Below the pieces are notes generated by a model, which saw only the letters and a program-made list of their open reading frames with translations, did no database searches and was not told the DNA's origin. DNA of 64,000 nt from the NCBI RefSeq assembly GCF_003597125.1, contig NZ_QYYA01000003.1, positions 126,603 through 190,602 on the forward strand, in the 5' to 3' direction. Position 1 is the first letter of the stretch, and every line of letters starts with the position of its first letter. Positions 8,951-18,329 of the stretch are shown here, in pieces. The translations under genes were made by a program, and so were the position numbers. Source of the DNA: Alcanivorax profundi (GTDB taxonomy: Bacteria; Pseudomonadota; Gammaproteobacteria; Pseudomonadales; Alcanivoracaceae).

Positions 8951-9838
8951 TCAGTAACTCACCGGCATGGGACGGTCAAAACCGGCATCAGCGACTTGTT
9001 GCCTGGCCTGTTGGCGCTGGCTGTCATCACCGTAGGGGCCGATCCACACTCGATACAGGCTGGCCTGCTGGCGGATTTCCGTGGCCAGACCGAGCTGCAC
9101 CTGCAGTGCCTGTTGCAGGCGCTCTGCGCTACTGCGGTCCTGAAAGGCTCCGGCTTGAAGGTACAGGCCGCCACCGGTTGCCGCCGCCGTGGCCGGTGCT
9201 GGCGGCGGACTGTCTACTGCCGCTCGTACAGCAGTGGGAACAGTATTGCCCTGGGGAGAGCTGCTGGCGGGGTTGATGGCTTCCACGCGCACCCGGCCGG
9301 TGCCCGCCTGATCGATCCCCAGGCGTACTGCGGCAGCCCAGGACAAATCGATGATACGTTCCGAGTGGAAGGGACCGCGATCATTGACCCGGACCACCAG
9401 GCTCTTGCCATTGTCCAGATTGGTGACCCGAACGTAGGTCGGCAGCGGCAGGCTGCGATGGGCCGCCGTGAACTGGTACATGTCGAAGGCTTCACCGCTG
9501 GAGGTGCGATGGCCGTGGAATTTTTGACCATACCAGGAGGCCTTGCCTTCTTCCACGTAGCCGTCTGCGCTAGGCAGGACCCGGTAAGTTTTGCCCCAGA
9601 CACTGTAGGTTTCCGGGTTGCCGTAGCGGCTCAGGGGCTCGTGTTTCGGCACAGGCTCCTGCACGCCGGAAATGTCACGGGGTGCGTGGGGAGCGGTGTC
9701 TTGCTGCAGGCTGTACCGGTCGGAGCCCGGCGCCCCCTGGTTAACAGCGGGGGACTCCTTGTCGCTGTCCGGTGCGGGGGCGGTGACACAGGCGCCCAGA
9801 AAGACGCTTGCCAGGGTAACGGTGGCCAGCCTTTTCAT
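8951..9838 (-). CDS. rlpA: Septal lytic transglycosylase RlpA
   Basis: Outer-membrane lipoprotein (lipobox FLGAC, Cys17) of 295 residues. It has a double-psi beta-barrel domain (about 95-190: GKASWYGQKFHG, then VVRVNDRGPF with the catalytic aspartate about 153) and a C-terminal SPOR domain (about 220-295) that binds denuded glycan at the septum. RlpA in Pseudomonas cleaves naked glycan strands. The start codon overlaps the mltB stop by 4 bases, so the two wall hydrolases are translationally coupled. Confidence 0.95.
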   Translation of the reverse strand: MKRLATVTLASVFLGACVTAPAPDSDKESPAVNQGAPGSDRYSLQQDTAPHAPRDISGVQEPVPKHEPLSRYGNPETYSVWGKTYRVLPSADGYVEEGKASWYGQKFHGHRTSSGEAFDMYQFTAAHRSLPLPTYVRVTNLDNGKSLVVRVNDRGPFHSERIIDLSWAAAVRLGIDQAGTGRVRVEAINPASSSPQGNTVPTAVRAAVDSPPPAPATAAATGGGLYLQAGAFQDRSSAERLQQALQVQLGLATEIRQQASLYRVWIGPYGDDSQRQQARQQVADAGFDRPMPVSY

Positions 9839-10890
9839 TGTCCGCTCTCCAGTGCCTCTGCCAGTTGTCGGGACAGTTGTAACACGGCCATGGCATACAG
9901 GCGACTGTGGTTGTAACGGGTAATGGTGTAGAAGTTGTCGGTGGCCAGCCAGAATTCGGCACCGTCAGTGCCTTGCAAGTCGAGCAGGGCAACGCGGGTG
10001 CTGTCCGGGAGGTCAAAACAGTATTCGCTGGCAAAGCGGCCATCGCAGCTCACCGGGGTAACGCCGGCCTGGCGCGCCTCGGCAAGGGTGAAGGAAGGTT
10101 TATAGCCTTTTTTGGCCAGCGCTTCGTAGCCATTGCCCGAAAGGTGCGCGCGGGCGGCCACTGGCTGCCCCGGTTTCCATTTGTGCTCGCTGAAGTAATT
10201 GGCCACCGAGCCGATGGCGTCTACCGGGTTATTGACCAGGTCGATGACGCCGTCGTTGTCGAAGTCAACGGCATAGGCCTGATAGCTGGTGGGGATGAAT
10301 TGCCCAAAGCCCATGGCGCCCGCGTAGGAGCCTGTGATGCTGTCGGCATCAATATGCGCACGTTGTTCCAGTTCGAACAGGGCCTGTAGCTGCTTGCGGA
10401 AGAAGGTGGCCCGTGGCGGATAGTCGAACCCCAGTGTAGCCAGCGCATCGACCACCCGGTACGTGCCCATATGCTGGCCGTAGCGGGTTTCCACGCCAAT
10501 AATGGCAAGAATGATTTCCGGCGGGACACCGTAGGTTTTCTCGGCGCGTGCAAGCGCATCTGCGTGGGTGTGGGCGAATTCCACGCCTTTCTGGACACGA
10601 CTCTCCTGCAGGAAAATCTTCTGGTAGGTTGCCCAGGTATGAGTCTTTTCCGCGGGTCGGGCGATGGATTCCAGAATTTTGGGCTGGCATTTGGCGCTGT
10701 CCAGCAAGGCGCGGATACGGTCTTCGTCGAGCCCTTGTTTGACCAGCGCCTGAATCATTGGGGCGGCCAGCTCGCGGTTGGCGTAGTCACTGCTTGCAGG
10801 GCAGACGTGTTCCAGAGCCGGTTTTTCGGCCTGGGCGAGGGAAGACAGGCCGAGCAGGCCAGCGAAAATACCTGGGTAAAGTCGACGCAA
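9835..10890 (-). CDS. mltB: Membrane-bound lytic murein transglycosylase B
   Basis: Periplasmic SLT-family-3 transglycosylase that cleaves glycan with 1,6-anhydro product formation. The catalytic glutamate is in GVETRYGQH (about residue 134), followed by the GAMGFGQFIPTS motif and the DFDNDGVIDL loop. An N-terminal signal peptide ends in LSSLAQA without a lipobox, so this is likely a soluble periplasmic or weakly anchored form. I chose a TTG start at 10890 because AAGGAGA stands 7 bases before it; the frame is open to 10926, which would overlap rodA. Coupled to rlpA. Confidence 0.92.
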   Translation of the reverse strand: MRRLYPGIFAGLLGLSSLAQAEKPALEHVCPASSDYANRELAAPMIQALVKQGLDEDRIRALLDSAKCQPKILESIARPAEKTHTWATYQKIFLQESRVQKGVEFAHTHADALARAEKTYGVPPEIILAIIGVETRYGQHMGTYRVVDALATLGFDYPPRATFFRKQLQALFELEQRAHIDADSITGSYAGAMGFGQFIPTSYQAYAVDFDNDGVIDLVNNPVDAIGSVANYFSEHKWKPGQPVAARAHLSGNGYEALAKKGYKPSFTLAEARQAGVTPVSCDGRFASEYCFDLPDSTRVALLDLQGTDGAEFWLATDNFYTITRYNHSRLYAMAVLQLSRQLAEALESGQ

Positions 10891-10915
10891 CGTCGCTTCT
10901 CCTTGTTGTCTGTAT

Positions 10916-12061
10916 TCAGTATCCAATAAGCCGGCGGTGCGTGTGTACCGACATGAGCATGCCGAAACTGGCCAGCAGCGTCACGATCGAGGTGCCACCG
11001 TAACTGATCAGGGGTAGCGGAACCCCTACTACGGGCATGAGCCCGGTCACCATGCCGATGTTGACGAACACATAGATAAAGAACGTCATGATCAGGCTGG
11101 AAGCCAGCAGTCGGGAAAAGGTTTCCTGTGCCTGCCAACTGATGAAAAAACCGCGCCCGACAATAATCAGGTACATGCCCAGCAGCAGGCAGACACCCAT
11201 GAGTCCGAATTCTTCACTCAGCACCGCAAGAATGAAGTCGGTGGAGGATTCCGGCAGGAAATCCAGCCGTGACTGGGTGCCGTCGAGCCAACCCTTGCCG
11301 TCCAGTCCACCTGAGCCGATGGCAGTCTTGGACTGGATAATGTTCCATCCAGTTCCCCGGGGATCGGCTTCGGGATTCAAAAAAGTGTCTACCCGATTAC
11401 GCTGATAATCGTGCATCACGAAGAAATACATGACCGGGGCGGCGGTCACGACCAGCAACACTGCAACGGCAATGAGACGCCAGGACAGACCGGCCATAAA
11501 CAGCACGACCAGCCCGCTGGCAGCAATCAGAATCGCGGTACCCAGATCCGGCTGTAGTCCGATCAACATGGCGGGGAGACCCAGCAGTAACAAGGCGGCC
11601 AACACATCGCTGAGCCGCGGGGGTAGGGTGCGTTCACTGAAATACCAGGCGACCATGGCCGGAACCGCCAGTTTCATGACCTCAGACGGCTGAAAGCGAC
11701 CCGCGCCGGGAATGCTCAGCCAGCGTTGCGCGCCCTTGGCTTCGGTCCCCATGACCAGCACAAGAATCAGCAATATCAGGCCGACAGAGTAGATGACTGG
11801 GGCCCAGAACCGGTAGCTGCGGGGGGGGATCTGTGCCAGCACGAACATGGCGGTGAGCCCGGCTCCAAAGCGAATACACTGACGAACGACCAGCTCCATG
11901 CTTTCCCCGCCGGCGCTGTAGAGTACGGTCAGGCCGCCGAGCATCAGCAGGAGCAGGCTGGCCAGCAACGGGGCGTCCAGATGCAGCCTTTCTGCCAGTC
12001 CCGGAGACAAGCTGCCTGAGGCATGGCCTGGCATCTGGCGGATAAATTCGCGCTGGCTCAC
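10916..12061 (-). CDS. rodA: Peptidoglycan glycosyltransferase RodA
   Basis: SEDS-family integral membrane polymerase of 381 residues with about ten transmembrane segments. The family signature near the C-terminus is present (GVPLPLISYGGTS). RodA polymerises lipid II in the elongasome together with its transpeptidase partner MrdA, whose gene directly precedes it with a 4-base ATGA overlap, implying coupled translation. Confidence 0.97.
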   Translation of the reverse strand: MSQREFIRQMPGHASGSLSPGLAERLHLDAPLLASLLLLMLGGLTVLYSAGGESMELVVRQCIRFGAGLTAMFVLAQIPPRSYRFWAPVIYSVGLILLILVLVMGTEAKGAQRWLSIPGAGRFQPSEVMKLAVPAMVAWYFSERTLPPRLSDVLAALLLLGLPAMLIGLQPDLGTAILIAASGLVVLFMAGLSWRLIAVAVLLVVTAAPVMYFFVMHDYQRNRVDTFLNPEADPRGTGWNIIQSKTAIGSGGLDGKGWLDGTQSRLDFLPESSTDFILAVLSEEFGLMGVCLLLGMYLIIVGRGFFISWQAQETFSRLLASSLIMTFFIYVFVNIGMVTGLMPVVGVPLPLISYGGTSIVTLLASFGMLMSVHTHRRLIGY

Positions 12062-13965
12062 GGGGTGTCTCCGCTGTTGTCGGTCAGGGTGGGCTCTGGT
12101 GCACTGGCACTGTCGCCAAACACTTCTGGCACATCCAGTTCGCCCTGCTCATTCAGTAACCACGCATCCATCACCTGGCGAGCGACCGGCCCGGCGGTGG
12201 AGCCGCCATGGCGACCATTCTCGACCAATACGGCTACCGCAATCGCGGGCTTGTCGGCGGGGGCATAGGACACCATTAACGCATGGTCCAGCATCCGTTC
12301 TGCCAGCTCGTCTTCGTTGTAGGTTTCGTCCTGCCCCACGGAGAACACCTGGGCGGTGCCGGATTTTGCTGCCATGCGGTATTTGGCGTCTACGGCCATG
12401 ATACGGGCGGTGCCGCGGGCCCCGGTGACGTCCACCATGGCGTCAGTCATCTTTTGCCAATTACTTTCGTCGTTCAGAACAATGGTGTCCCGTTCTACCG
12501 GCTGGCGCTCGCCGCCCAGGGTGGGAATTACCTGTTTGCCGTGATTGGCGGTAATCGCGGTGGCGGTGGCCAGCTGTAGCGGAGTGGCGAGCATGAAGCC
12601 CTGTCCGATACTGGTATTGATGGTATCGCCATGGAACCACGGGCGGCCGCGGGCGGCTTTTTTCCATTGTTTCGACGGCATGATGCCGGTGGATTCATTG
12701 AACAGGTCAATGCCGGTGTGCTGCCCCAGGGAAAACAGGTTCATGTAGCGATGCATGCGATCAATGCCGAGCTTGAAGCCCATGTCATAGAAATAGGTAT
12801 CGCAGGATTGCACCACCGCCAGATGCAGGTCGACACGGCCGTGTCCCCAGCGCTTCCAGTCACGGTAGCGGTGTGGGTCGTTTTCCAGCTGGTAGTAGCC
12901 AGGGTCGAAGATCGAGCGTTGCCAGTTGGTTACCCCGGCATCGAGCCCGGCAATGCCGAGCATGGGTTTGACTGTCGAGCCCGGCGGGTAACGGCCCTGC
13001 AGGGCACGGTTGAACAGGGGATTGTCGTGATCGTTGCGGTAGGCGGAATAATCATTGTGGCTGATGCCGGTCACGAACAGATTGGGGTTAAAGCCGGGGC
13101 GGCTGACAAACGCAAGTACACTGCCGTCGCGGGGGTCGATGGCCACCACCGCGCCACGGCGCTCTCCCAGGGCTTCATAGGCAGCCTTCTGCACGCGCAT
13201 GGAAAGCCGCAGGCGCAAGTCTTTGCCGGGGACCGGAGGCTGCTCTTCCAGCACCCGCAGAATTCTGCCCCGGGCATTGGTTTCCACCTGGCGGTAGCCA
13301 ACTTCGCCATGCAGGCGATCTTCATAAAAACGTTCGATCCCGGTACGCCCGTAGAAGTGGGTACCAGCGTAGTTGCGTTGTTGCTCCAGGGTCATGGCGT
13401 CCAGATCCTGGGCATTGATGCGATTCACGTAGCCAAGGACATGGGAGAACAGAATGCCGTGGGGGTAGTGACGGATGGGGTCGGCTGAGATGCGCACGCC
13501 GGGCAGGCGAAACTGGTTGACGGCCAGACGGGCAATTTCTTCCTCTGTGAGTCGGCCACGGACAGGGACCGGTTCCCAGGGACGGCGGGCAGCGGTGCGG
13601 CGCTTGTCAAAGCGCTCCAGGTCACCGGCATCCAGCTCCACCAGTTTGCCCAACTCGGCCAGCAGGGCTTCCAGATCTCCCGCCTGCTCAATAACCACTT
13701 CCAGTGAGAAGTCGGGCCGGTTATCGGCAAGGATGACACCGTCACGGTCGGTGATCAGGCCGCGCGGAGGCGAGATCGCCCGGGTTTGCACGCGGTTGTT
13801 GTCGCTCAGGGTGGTGTAGCGGCTGTGCTCGATGATTTGCAGCCAGAACATGCGCGCCAGCAACACGCCGGTCAGCAGTAGCACCAGAAAAACGCTCACC
13901 ACCAGCCGCACACTGAAGATGCGCTGTTCGTGGTGATGATCTTTCAGGGTAAGCGGTTTGCGCAT
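12058..13965 (-). CDS. mrdA: Penicillin-binding protein 2 (elongation transpeptidase)
   Basis: Class B PBP of 635 residues: short cytoplasmic tail, one transmembrane helix (about 18-40), dimerisation domain and transpeptidase domain. Catalytic motifs are visible: STVK in PPGSTVKP, SCD in QSCDTYF and KSGT in AAKSGTAQV. It cross-links peptidoglycan made by RodA during lateral wall growth. It lies 27 bases after rlmH. The overall length and motif spacing are normal for PBP2. Confidence 0.97.
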   Translation of the reverse strand: MRKPLTLKDHHHEQRIFSVRLVVSVFLVLLLTGVLLARMFWLQIIEHSRYTTLSDNNRVQTRAISPPRGLITDRDGVILADNRPDFSLEVVIEQAGDLEALLAELGKLVELDAGDLERFDKRRTAARRPWEPVPVRGRLTEEEIARLAVNQFRLPGVRISADPIRHYPHGILFSHVLGYVNRINAQDLDAMTLEQQRNYAGTHFYGRTGIERFYEDRLHGEVGYRQVETNARGRILRVLEEQPPVPGKDLRLRLSMRVQKAAYEALGERRGAVVAIDPRDGSVLAFVSRPGFNPNLFVTGISHNDYSAYRNDHDNPLFNRALQGRYPPGSTVKPMLGIAGLDAGVTNWQRSIFDPGYYQLENDPHRYRDWKRWGHGRVDLHLAVVQSCDTYFYDMGFKLGIDRMHRYMNLFSLGQHTGIDLFNESTGIMPSKQWKKAARGRPWFHGDTINTSIGQGFMLATPLQLATATAITANHGKQVIPTLGGERQPVERDTIVLNDESNWQKMTDAMVDVTGARGTARIMAVDAKYRMAAKSGTAQVFSVGQDETYNEDELAERMLDHALMVSYAPADKPAIAVAVLVENGRHGGSTAGPVARQVMDAWLLNEQGELDVPEVFGDSASAPEPTLTDNSGDTP

Positions 13966-13992
13966 AAAAGGCGTCGGGTGAGCGTAAAACGA

Positions 13993-14463
13993 TCAGCGAT
14001 GATAGGGGTGGCCAGTCAGCAACGTCCACCCCCGATACAGTTGTTCAGCCAGTAATACTCTCACCAGGGGATGCGGGAGAGTCAGGTTGGACAGGCTCCA
14101 GCGTTCCTGCATCTGGGCTGAGAGCTCCGGGCAGAGTCCATCCGGGCCACCCACCAGAATGACCAGATCCTGGCCGATGTCCTTCAATTCGCCCAGCTTG
14201 TGGCTGAGAGCATGGGTATCCAGCGCCCGGCCACGCACTTCCAGCGCCACGGTTTTCGCGCCTGGATACTTCTCCAGGCGTTTGCGAATGGCGTCGGCCT
14301 CGCTGCGTACCAGGCTGGCAGTGTCACCCTTGGCCCGTTTGGGCATGGGGATTTCTTCCAGCTCAAGCCGCATGTCCGGCGGTAAGCGCTTTTGGTACTC
14401 GGCGAAGCCGTCATTGACCCAGCCTGGCATACGCGTGCCGACAGCCAGGAGAAAGATGCGCAT
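13993..14463 (-). CDS. rlmH: 23S rRNA (pseudouridine1915-N3)-methyltransferase
   Basis: SPOUT-class methyltransferase of 156 residues that methylates pseudouridine 1915 in helix 69 of 23S rRNA. The knotted-fold SAM-binding motifs LVGGPDG and the C-terminal LLTGHPYHR are intact. It follows rsfS by 3 bases, the conserved gammaproteobacterial rsfS-rlmH-mrdA-rodA order. Confidence 0.97.
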   Translation of the reverse strand: MRIFLLAVGTRMPGWVNDGFAEYQKRLPPDMRLELEEIPMPKRAKGDTASLVRSEADAIRKRLEKYPGAKTVALEVRGRALDTHALSHKLGELKDIGQDLVILVGGPDGLCPELSAQMQERWSLSNLTLPHPLVRVLLAEQLYRGWTLLTGHPYHR

Positions 14464-14466
14464 GGA

Positions 14467-14829
14467 TCAGGCGTCAGTCTGCTGGTCGCGGTTGGGATGG
14501 TGGTCCGGGTTGCGCCACAGTCGTTCCAGGTCGTAGAACTCGCGGGTAGCCGGCAGCATCAAGTGAACGATCACATCGCCCAGATCCACCAGGATCCACT
14601 CTCCGGTGTCTTCGCCTTCGGTGCCGATGGGGGGGTGTTCAGCCTTCTTGGCAGCCTCGACCACATTGTCCGCCAGGGCTTTGACATGACGGTTGGAGGT
14701 GCCGCTGGCGATCACCATGTAATCGGCCATGCTGGTCACGTCGCGGACGTCCAGCTCGGTGATGTTCTGCGCTTTCAGTTCTTCCAGGGCGTCAATTACC
14801 TGTGGCAGCAGCGGGGTGTCAGCGCTCAT
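14467..14829 (-). CDS. rsfS: Ribosomal silencing factor RsfS
   Basis: Small Iojap/RsfS-family protein of 120 residues that binds L14 on the 50S subunit and blocks subunit joining under starvation. The conserved core [21 protein letters not shown] and the [14 protein letters not shown] motif are present. The start overlaps the nadD stop by 4 bases. Confidence 0.96.
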   Translation of the reverse strand: MSADTPLLPQVIDALEELKAQNITELDVRDVTSMADYMVIASGTSNRHVKALADNVVEAAKKAEHPPIGTEGEDTGEWILVDLGDVIVHLMLPATREFYDLERLWRNPDHHPNRDQQTDA

Positions 14830-15491
14830 GGGGCCTCGTGATCGGTTGAATGGGTTGTTGTCGGGACATTATACAGATGATGGCCGCGAATATGGGCGCT
14901 TACTGCAGGATCCAGTGCCGGGCAATCGCCCTTGCGTGCCAGTGCTTCCCTGATCGCGGTGGCAGAGACGTCCAGAAAGGGGCGTTTAAGCATCAGCCGT
15001 AACCCGGCAGGCTGTCCACAAAGCCCATAGGCATCACTTTCCGGAAAGGCTGCAAGCACCTCGCCACTGGCCAGTTTGCTGTCCGGGCGAGGCACCACGG
15101 CCAGGTGACACAGCGTGGCGTAGTCCTGCCAGCGGTGCCAGTGGTGGAGGCTGGCAAAACTGTCCGCGCCGATCATGAATACCAGCGGGGCCTCAGGGTG
15201 TTGCTGGCGGAAGTGCTGCAGGGTCTTGAGGCTGTAGCTGGGACCTTGCTGGCGCAGTTCCCAGTCATCGACGATCAGGCTGGGATGCTCGTGACAGGCC
15301 AGCCGCAACATGGCGAGTCGTTGTTCGGCATCGGCTGTCGGTTGCGGGCGGTGGGGTGGGACTGCATTGGGGAGCAGGTGCACAGGGGCATCCCCCAGCA
15401 CCTTTGACACCGCCCGTGCTGCGCTGATATGGGCGCGATGGACAGGATCGAAGGTGCCGCCGAACAAGACAAGAGGGGCGCTGTTACGCAT
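14826..15491 (-). CDS. nadD: Nicotinate-nucleotide adenylyltransferase
   Basis: Adenylates nicotinate mononucleotide in NAD synthesis. It has the nucleotidyltransferase HxGH-type motif in [12 protein letters not shown] near the N-terminus, and the ISxTxxR-type motif as [10 protein letters not shown] near the C-terminus. I chose the internal ATG at 15491 (MRNSAPLVL) because the family begins just before the GGTFDP strand; the frame is open four codons further. Coupled to rsfS. Confidence 0.95.
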   Translation of the reverse strand: MRNSAPLVLFGGTFDPVHRAHISAARAVSKVLGDAPVHLLPNAVPPHRPQPTADAEQRLAMLRLACHEHPSLIVDDWELRQQGPSYSLKTLQHFRQQHPEAPLVFMIGADSFASLHHWHRWQDYATLCHLAVVPRPDSKLASGEVLAAFPESDAYGLCGQPAGLRLMLKRPFLDVSATAIREALARKGDCPALDPAVSAHIRGHHLYNVPTTTHSTDHEAP

Positions 15492-15548
15492 CACGCTACC
15501 CACAGCACGCTGGTCGCGTGCGAGGGGGGTGCGTAGAGTGCGTGAGCA

Positions 15549-16805
15549 TTATTGACGGATGTGGCCATCACCCAGCACTACCCATTTTTGGCTGGTGAGT
15601 CCTTCCAGTCCGACCGGCCCACGGGCGTGGATCTTGTCGGTGGAGATGCCAATTTCGGCGCCCAGTCCGTACTCGAAACCGTCGGCAAAACGGGTGGAGG
15701 CGTTCACCATCACCGAGCTGGAGTCCACCTCGGTCAAAAATTGACGGGCCCGGGTATAGTTTTCGGTGATAATCGCCTCGGTATGGCCGGAGCTGTAGCG
15801 ATTGATATGATCAATGGCTTCATCCAGATCCCGAACAATTTTCACCGCCAGCACCGGTGCCAGGTATTCCTCGCCCCAGTCGGTTTCGGTGGCCTCGCTC
15901 ATGCCATCCACAATGCTGCGGGCCAGCTCGCAGCCGCGCAGTTCCACGCCGGCATCCTGATAGCGGGCGGCCAGCTGCGGCAACACTTGCTGGGCAATGG
16001 CATTGGCTACCAGCAGGGTCTCGGTAGTATTGCAGGTGCCGTAGCGCTGAGTCTTGGCGTTGTAGGCCACCTCAATGGCTTTGGCGATATCGGCCTGATC
16101 ATCAATATAGGTGTGGCAATTGCCATCCAGGTGCTTGATGACCGGTACCCGGGCCTCGTTGCTGATCCGCTCGATCAGGCCCTTGCCGCCGCGGGGAACA
16201 ATCACATCCACATATTCAGGGTGAGTAATCAGCTCGCCAACGGCCGCCCGATCGGTGGTCTCCACCACCTGGACGGCGGTATCCGGCAGGCCGGCCTCAC
16301 GCAGACCGATGCGCAGGCACTCGGCAATGGCCTGATTGGCATTGATGGCCTCTGAGCCGCCTCGAAGAATGGCTGCATTGCCGGATTTCAGGCACAGGGC
16401 GGCAGCATCGATGGTCACGTTGGGGCGAGACTCGTAGATGATACCGATGACACCGAGTGGTACCCGCATCTTGCCAACCTGAATACCCGAGGGGCGATAA
16501 GCCAGATCCGTGATCACCCCGACCGGATCCGCAAGGCTGATGATCTGTTCAAGCCCTTCTACCATGCCGTCAAAGCGATCCGGGGTCAGTTCCAGGCGAT
16601 CAAGCAGCGCGGCATCCAGGCCGTTATTGCGACCGTTATCCAGATCCTGCTGATTGGCCTGCAGAATCGCACTGCGGTGGTTGCGCAGGGCGCTGGCGAT
16701 GGCCGCCAATGCCTTGTTCTTGTCGCCGGAACTGGCCCGGGCCATTGACCGGGAAGCCAGGCGAGCCTGCTCGCCCAGTCGCTGCATGTATTGCTGGATA
16801 TCCAT
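15549..16805 (-). CDS. proA: Gamma-glutamyl phosphate reductase
   Basis: NADPH-dependent enzyme of proline synthesis that makes glutamate-5-semialdehyde. Aldehyde-dehydrogenase fold, with the catalytic cysteine in [13 protein letters not shown] and the [21 protein letters not shown]-terminal signature. The start is taken as the ATG at 16805 (MDIQQYMQ); a TTG seven codons earlier is possible, and neither has a strong Shine-Dalgarno. It heads the leftward block that runs into nadD. Confidence 0.95.
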   Translation of the reverse strand: MDIQQYMQRLGEQARLASRSMARASSGDKNKALAAIASALRNHRSAILQANQQDLDNGRNNGLDAALLDRLELTPDRFDGMVEGLEQIISLADPVGVITDLAYRPSGIQVGKMRVPLGVIGIIYESRPNVTIDAAALCLKSGNAAILRGGSEAINANQAIAECLRIGLREAGLPDTAVQVVETTDRAAVGELITHPEYVDVIVPRGGKGLIERISNEARVPVIKHLDGNCHTYIDDQADIAKAIEVAYNAKTQRYGTCNTTETLLVANAIAQQVLPQLAARYQDAGVELRGCELARSIVDGMSEATETDWGEEYLAPVLAVKIVRDLDEAIDHINRYSSGHTEAIITENYTRARQFLTEVDSSSVMVNASTRFADGFEYGLGAEIGISTDKIHARGPVGLEGLTSQKWVVLGDGHIRQ

Positions 16806-16929
16806 AGGGTTACAAATGTGATTCAAATGAAGGCCACCATTATAGCGATAACTGGCGCTTTACGCTTGCACCCAAATAATGAAGAATTAAAGGCCTTTGC
16901 TGCGTTTGTCGGGCTAACCTCCTGTTTTC

Positions 16930-16945
16930 TGGCACGATTGTGCCA
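16930..16945. promoter_or_regulatory. 16-bp near-perfect dyad upstream of hydrolase-PilZ gene
   Basis: TGGCACGATTGTGCCA consists of perfect 6-bp arms TGGCAC/GTGCCA around GATT, about 85 bases before the ATG at 17031 and 125 bases from proA. It looks like an operator for a dimeric regulator in the divergent promoter region. It is not a sigma-54 promoter: the GC element is one base out of register. Confidence 0.35.
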
Positions 16946-17030
16946 AAATCGCAGCAGCCAAAACCAATAAAACTTGCGTGCCTGCCACAAGGCGCCTTAC
17001 AACAAGAACAACAGAACGGAGCCAGAGACC

Positions 17031-18320
17031 ATGGCCATCCAGTATCAGGAGTACACCCGTTCAGCGATCAAGGCCGACCCCATTGAGCTATGGGCAGGTG
17101 ACTGGCGGATTGATTACCTTGCTTTCTCAAGCCCGGCCAATGCCCACAAACCGCCGTTGCTGGTAGTTGGGGGTGCCTTTCAGAATTTCACCTCCTACAA
17201 ATACTGTGTAGAGCGTATTTACGAAGATTTCCCGGTGATTCTGGTGGATCTGCCCTCGCTGGGAAATAACACCCAGATCGCCCCCGATCTGAGCATGGAA
17301 GACCTGGCGGATTTGTTGTTTGAGTTCACCCGCCTGTCTGGCCTGCAGAAAGTGCATCTCATGGGGCTGTCGCTGGGCTCAGCCATTGCCAGCACCTTTG
17401 CCTACAAGTATCCGGAAGAAACCGGCAAGTTGATTGTCGCCGGTATCGTGACCCGTCCTCGCAAGAGCTGGCGCATGCTGGTCGATGAATCCAAGCGGGT
17501 GCTGGGTGAGGGCCGCATGGATGAGTTCAGTCAGGCGGTGGTGCTGTATCTGGTGAACTATAACCGGATCAAGGAAACCGGCATCACGCCTACGGCGCGA
17601 AAGCTGTTTTACCGGCAAATGAAAAAGTTGTCCGAGAACGAGCAGGAACGCTATGTGATTAATGGCAGCCGTCTGTTGTCTGTTGAAGGTCTGCTGGGTT
17701 ACCCGCAATGCGAAACCCTGGTCACCACTGGTGAATACGACAGTTTTACCCTGCCCTGGGAGAACGCATCATTTGCCGAGAAGTGCCCCAATGCGCAATT
17801 CGTGTTGATCAAGGGTGCAGACCATTTGCCCCAGCTGGAAAAGCGTGAAGTCTCACTGGATCTTTTTTCCACCTTTCTGCGTGGCGAGTCCATCGAGAAT
17901 GTGGAAGGGACCCGTTATTTCCGAAAAGGGGAGTCCAAACAGCTTGACCGCCGCCGTGCCGAGCGCCTGATTCCCTGCAACACCCGTGGCCATGTCACCA
18001 GCGAATCCCGGGTCGGTGACCGCTTTCGCTTCAACAAACCGGTGAAGGTGGTGGACATCAACTTTTTCGGTTGTCTGATCAAGCTGGATGAGCCGGGTTT
18101 TTCCCTGGCAGACCATGCCCGCGATTGCACCCTGTATCTGGAAAGTCCCGAACTCAAGCTGGATTTGCTGGTGTTCGATTACGACGGTGAAGGCTATCTG
18201 CGTTGCCTGTTCAAACACGGCAACATCGCCCTTGCCGAACGGTTCACCGAGCTACTCAAGGACAGCCAGTATTTTTTGCGCCCCAAAAGTGAAGACAAGG
18301 TGCACCGGATTTACGGATAA
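17031..18320 (+). CDS. Alpha/beta hydrolase fused to a PilZ-like domain
   Basis: A 429-residue two-domain protein. Residues about 40-285 form an alpha/beta hydrolase with nucleophile elbow GLSLGS (Ser114), a plausible acid (Asp237 in TGEYDSF) and a histidine (His265 in GADHLPQ). Residues about 305-415 resemble PilZ: the RxxxR motif (Arg308/Arg312), then DINFFG (342-347) in the place of the usual D/NxSxxG with Asn for Ser, then a beta-rich barrel. This suggests an acyl ester or thioester hydrolase controlled by cyclic-di-GMP, but the degenerate second motif leaves binding open. The first half also recalls RhlA-like acyltransferases. The ATG at 17031 has GGAG upstream. Convergent with the next gene. 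Confidence 0.75.
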   Translation: MAIQYQEYTRSAIKADPIELWAGDWRIDYLAFSSPANAHKPPLLVVGGAFQNFTSYKYCVERIYEDFPVILVDLPSLGNNTQIAPDLSMEDLADLLFEFTRLSGLQKVHLMGLSLGSAIASTFAYKYPEETGKLIVAGIVTRPRKSWRMLVDESKRVLGEGRMDEFSQAVVLYLVNYNRIKETGITPTARKLFYRQMKKLSENEQERYVINGSRLLSVEGLLGYPQCETLVTTGEYDSFTLPWENASFAEKCPNAQFVLIKGADHLPQLEKREVSLDLFSTFLRGESIENVEGTRYFRKGESKQLDRRRAERLIPCNTRGHVTSESRVGDRFRFNKPVKVVDINFFGCLIKLDEPGFSLADHARDCTLYLESPELKLDLLVFDYDGEGYLRCLFKHGNIALAERFTELLKDSQYFLRPKSEDKVHRIYG

Positions 18321-18329
18321 GCTCGGAAG

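Noticed and set aside
16930-16945. Sigma-54 promoter for the hydrolase-PilZ gene
   Set aside because: TGGCAC is present but the GC element is one base out of register; the symmetry fits a palindrome better.
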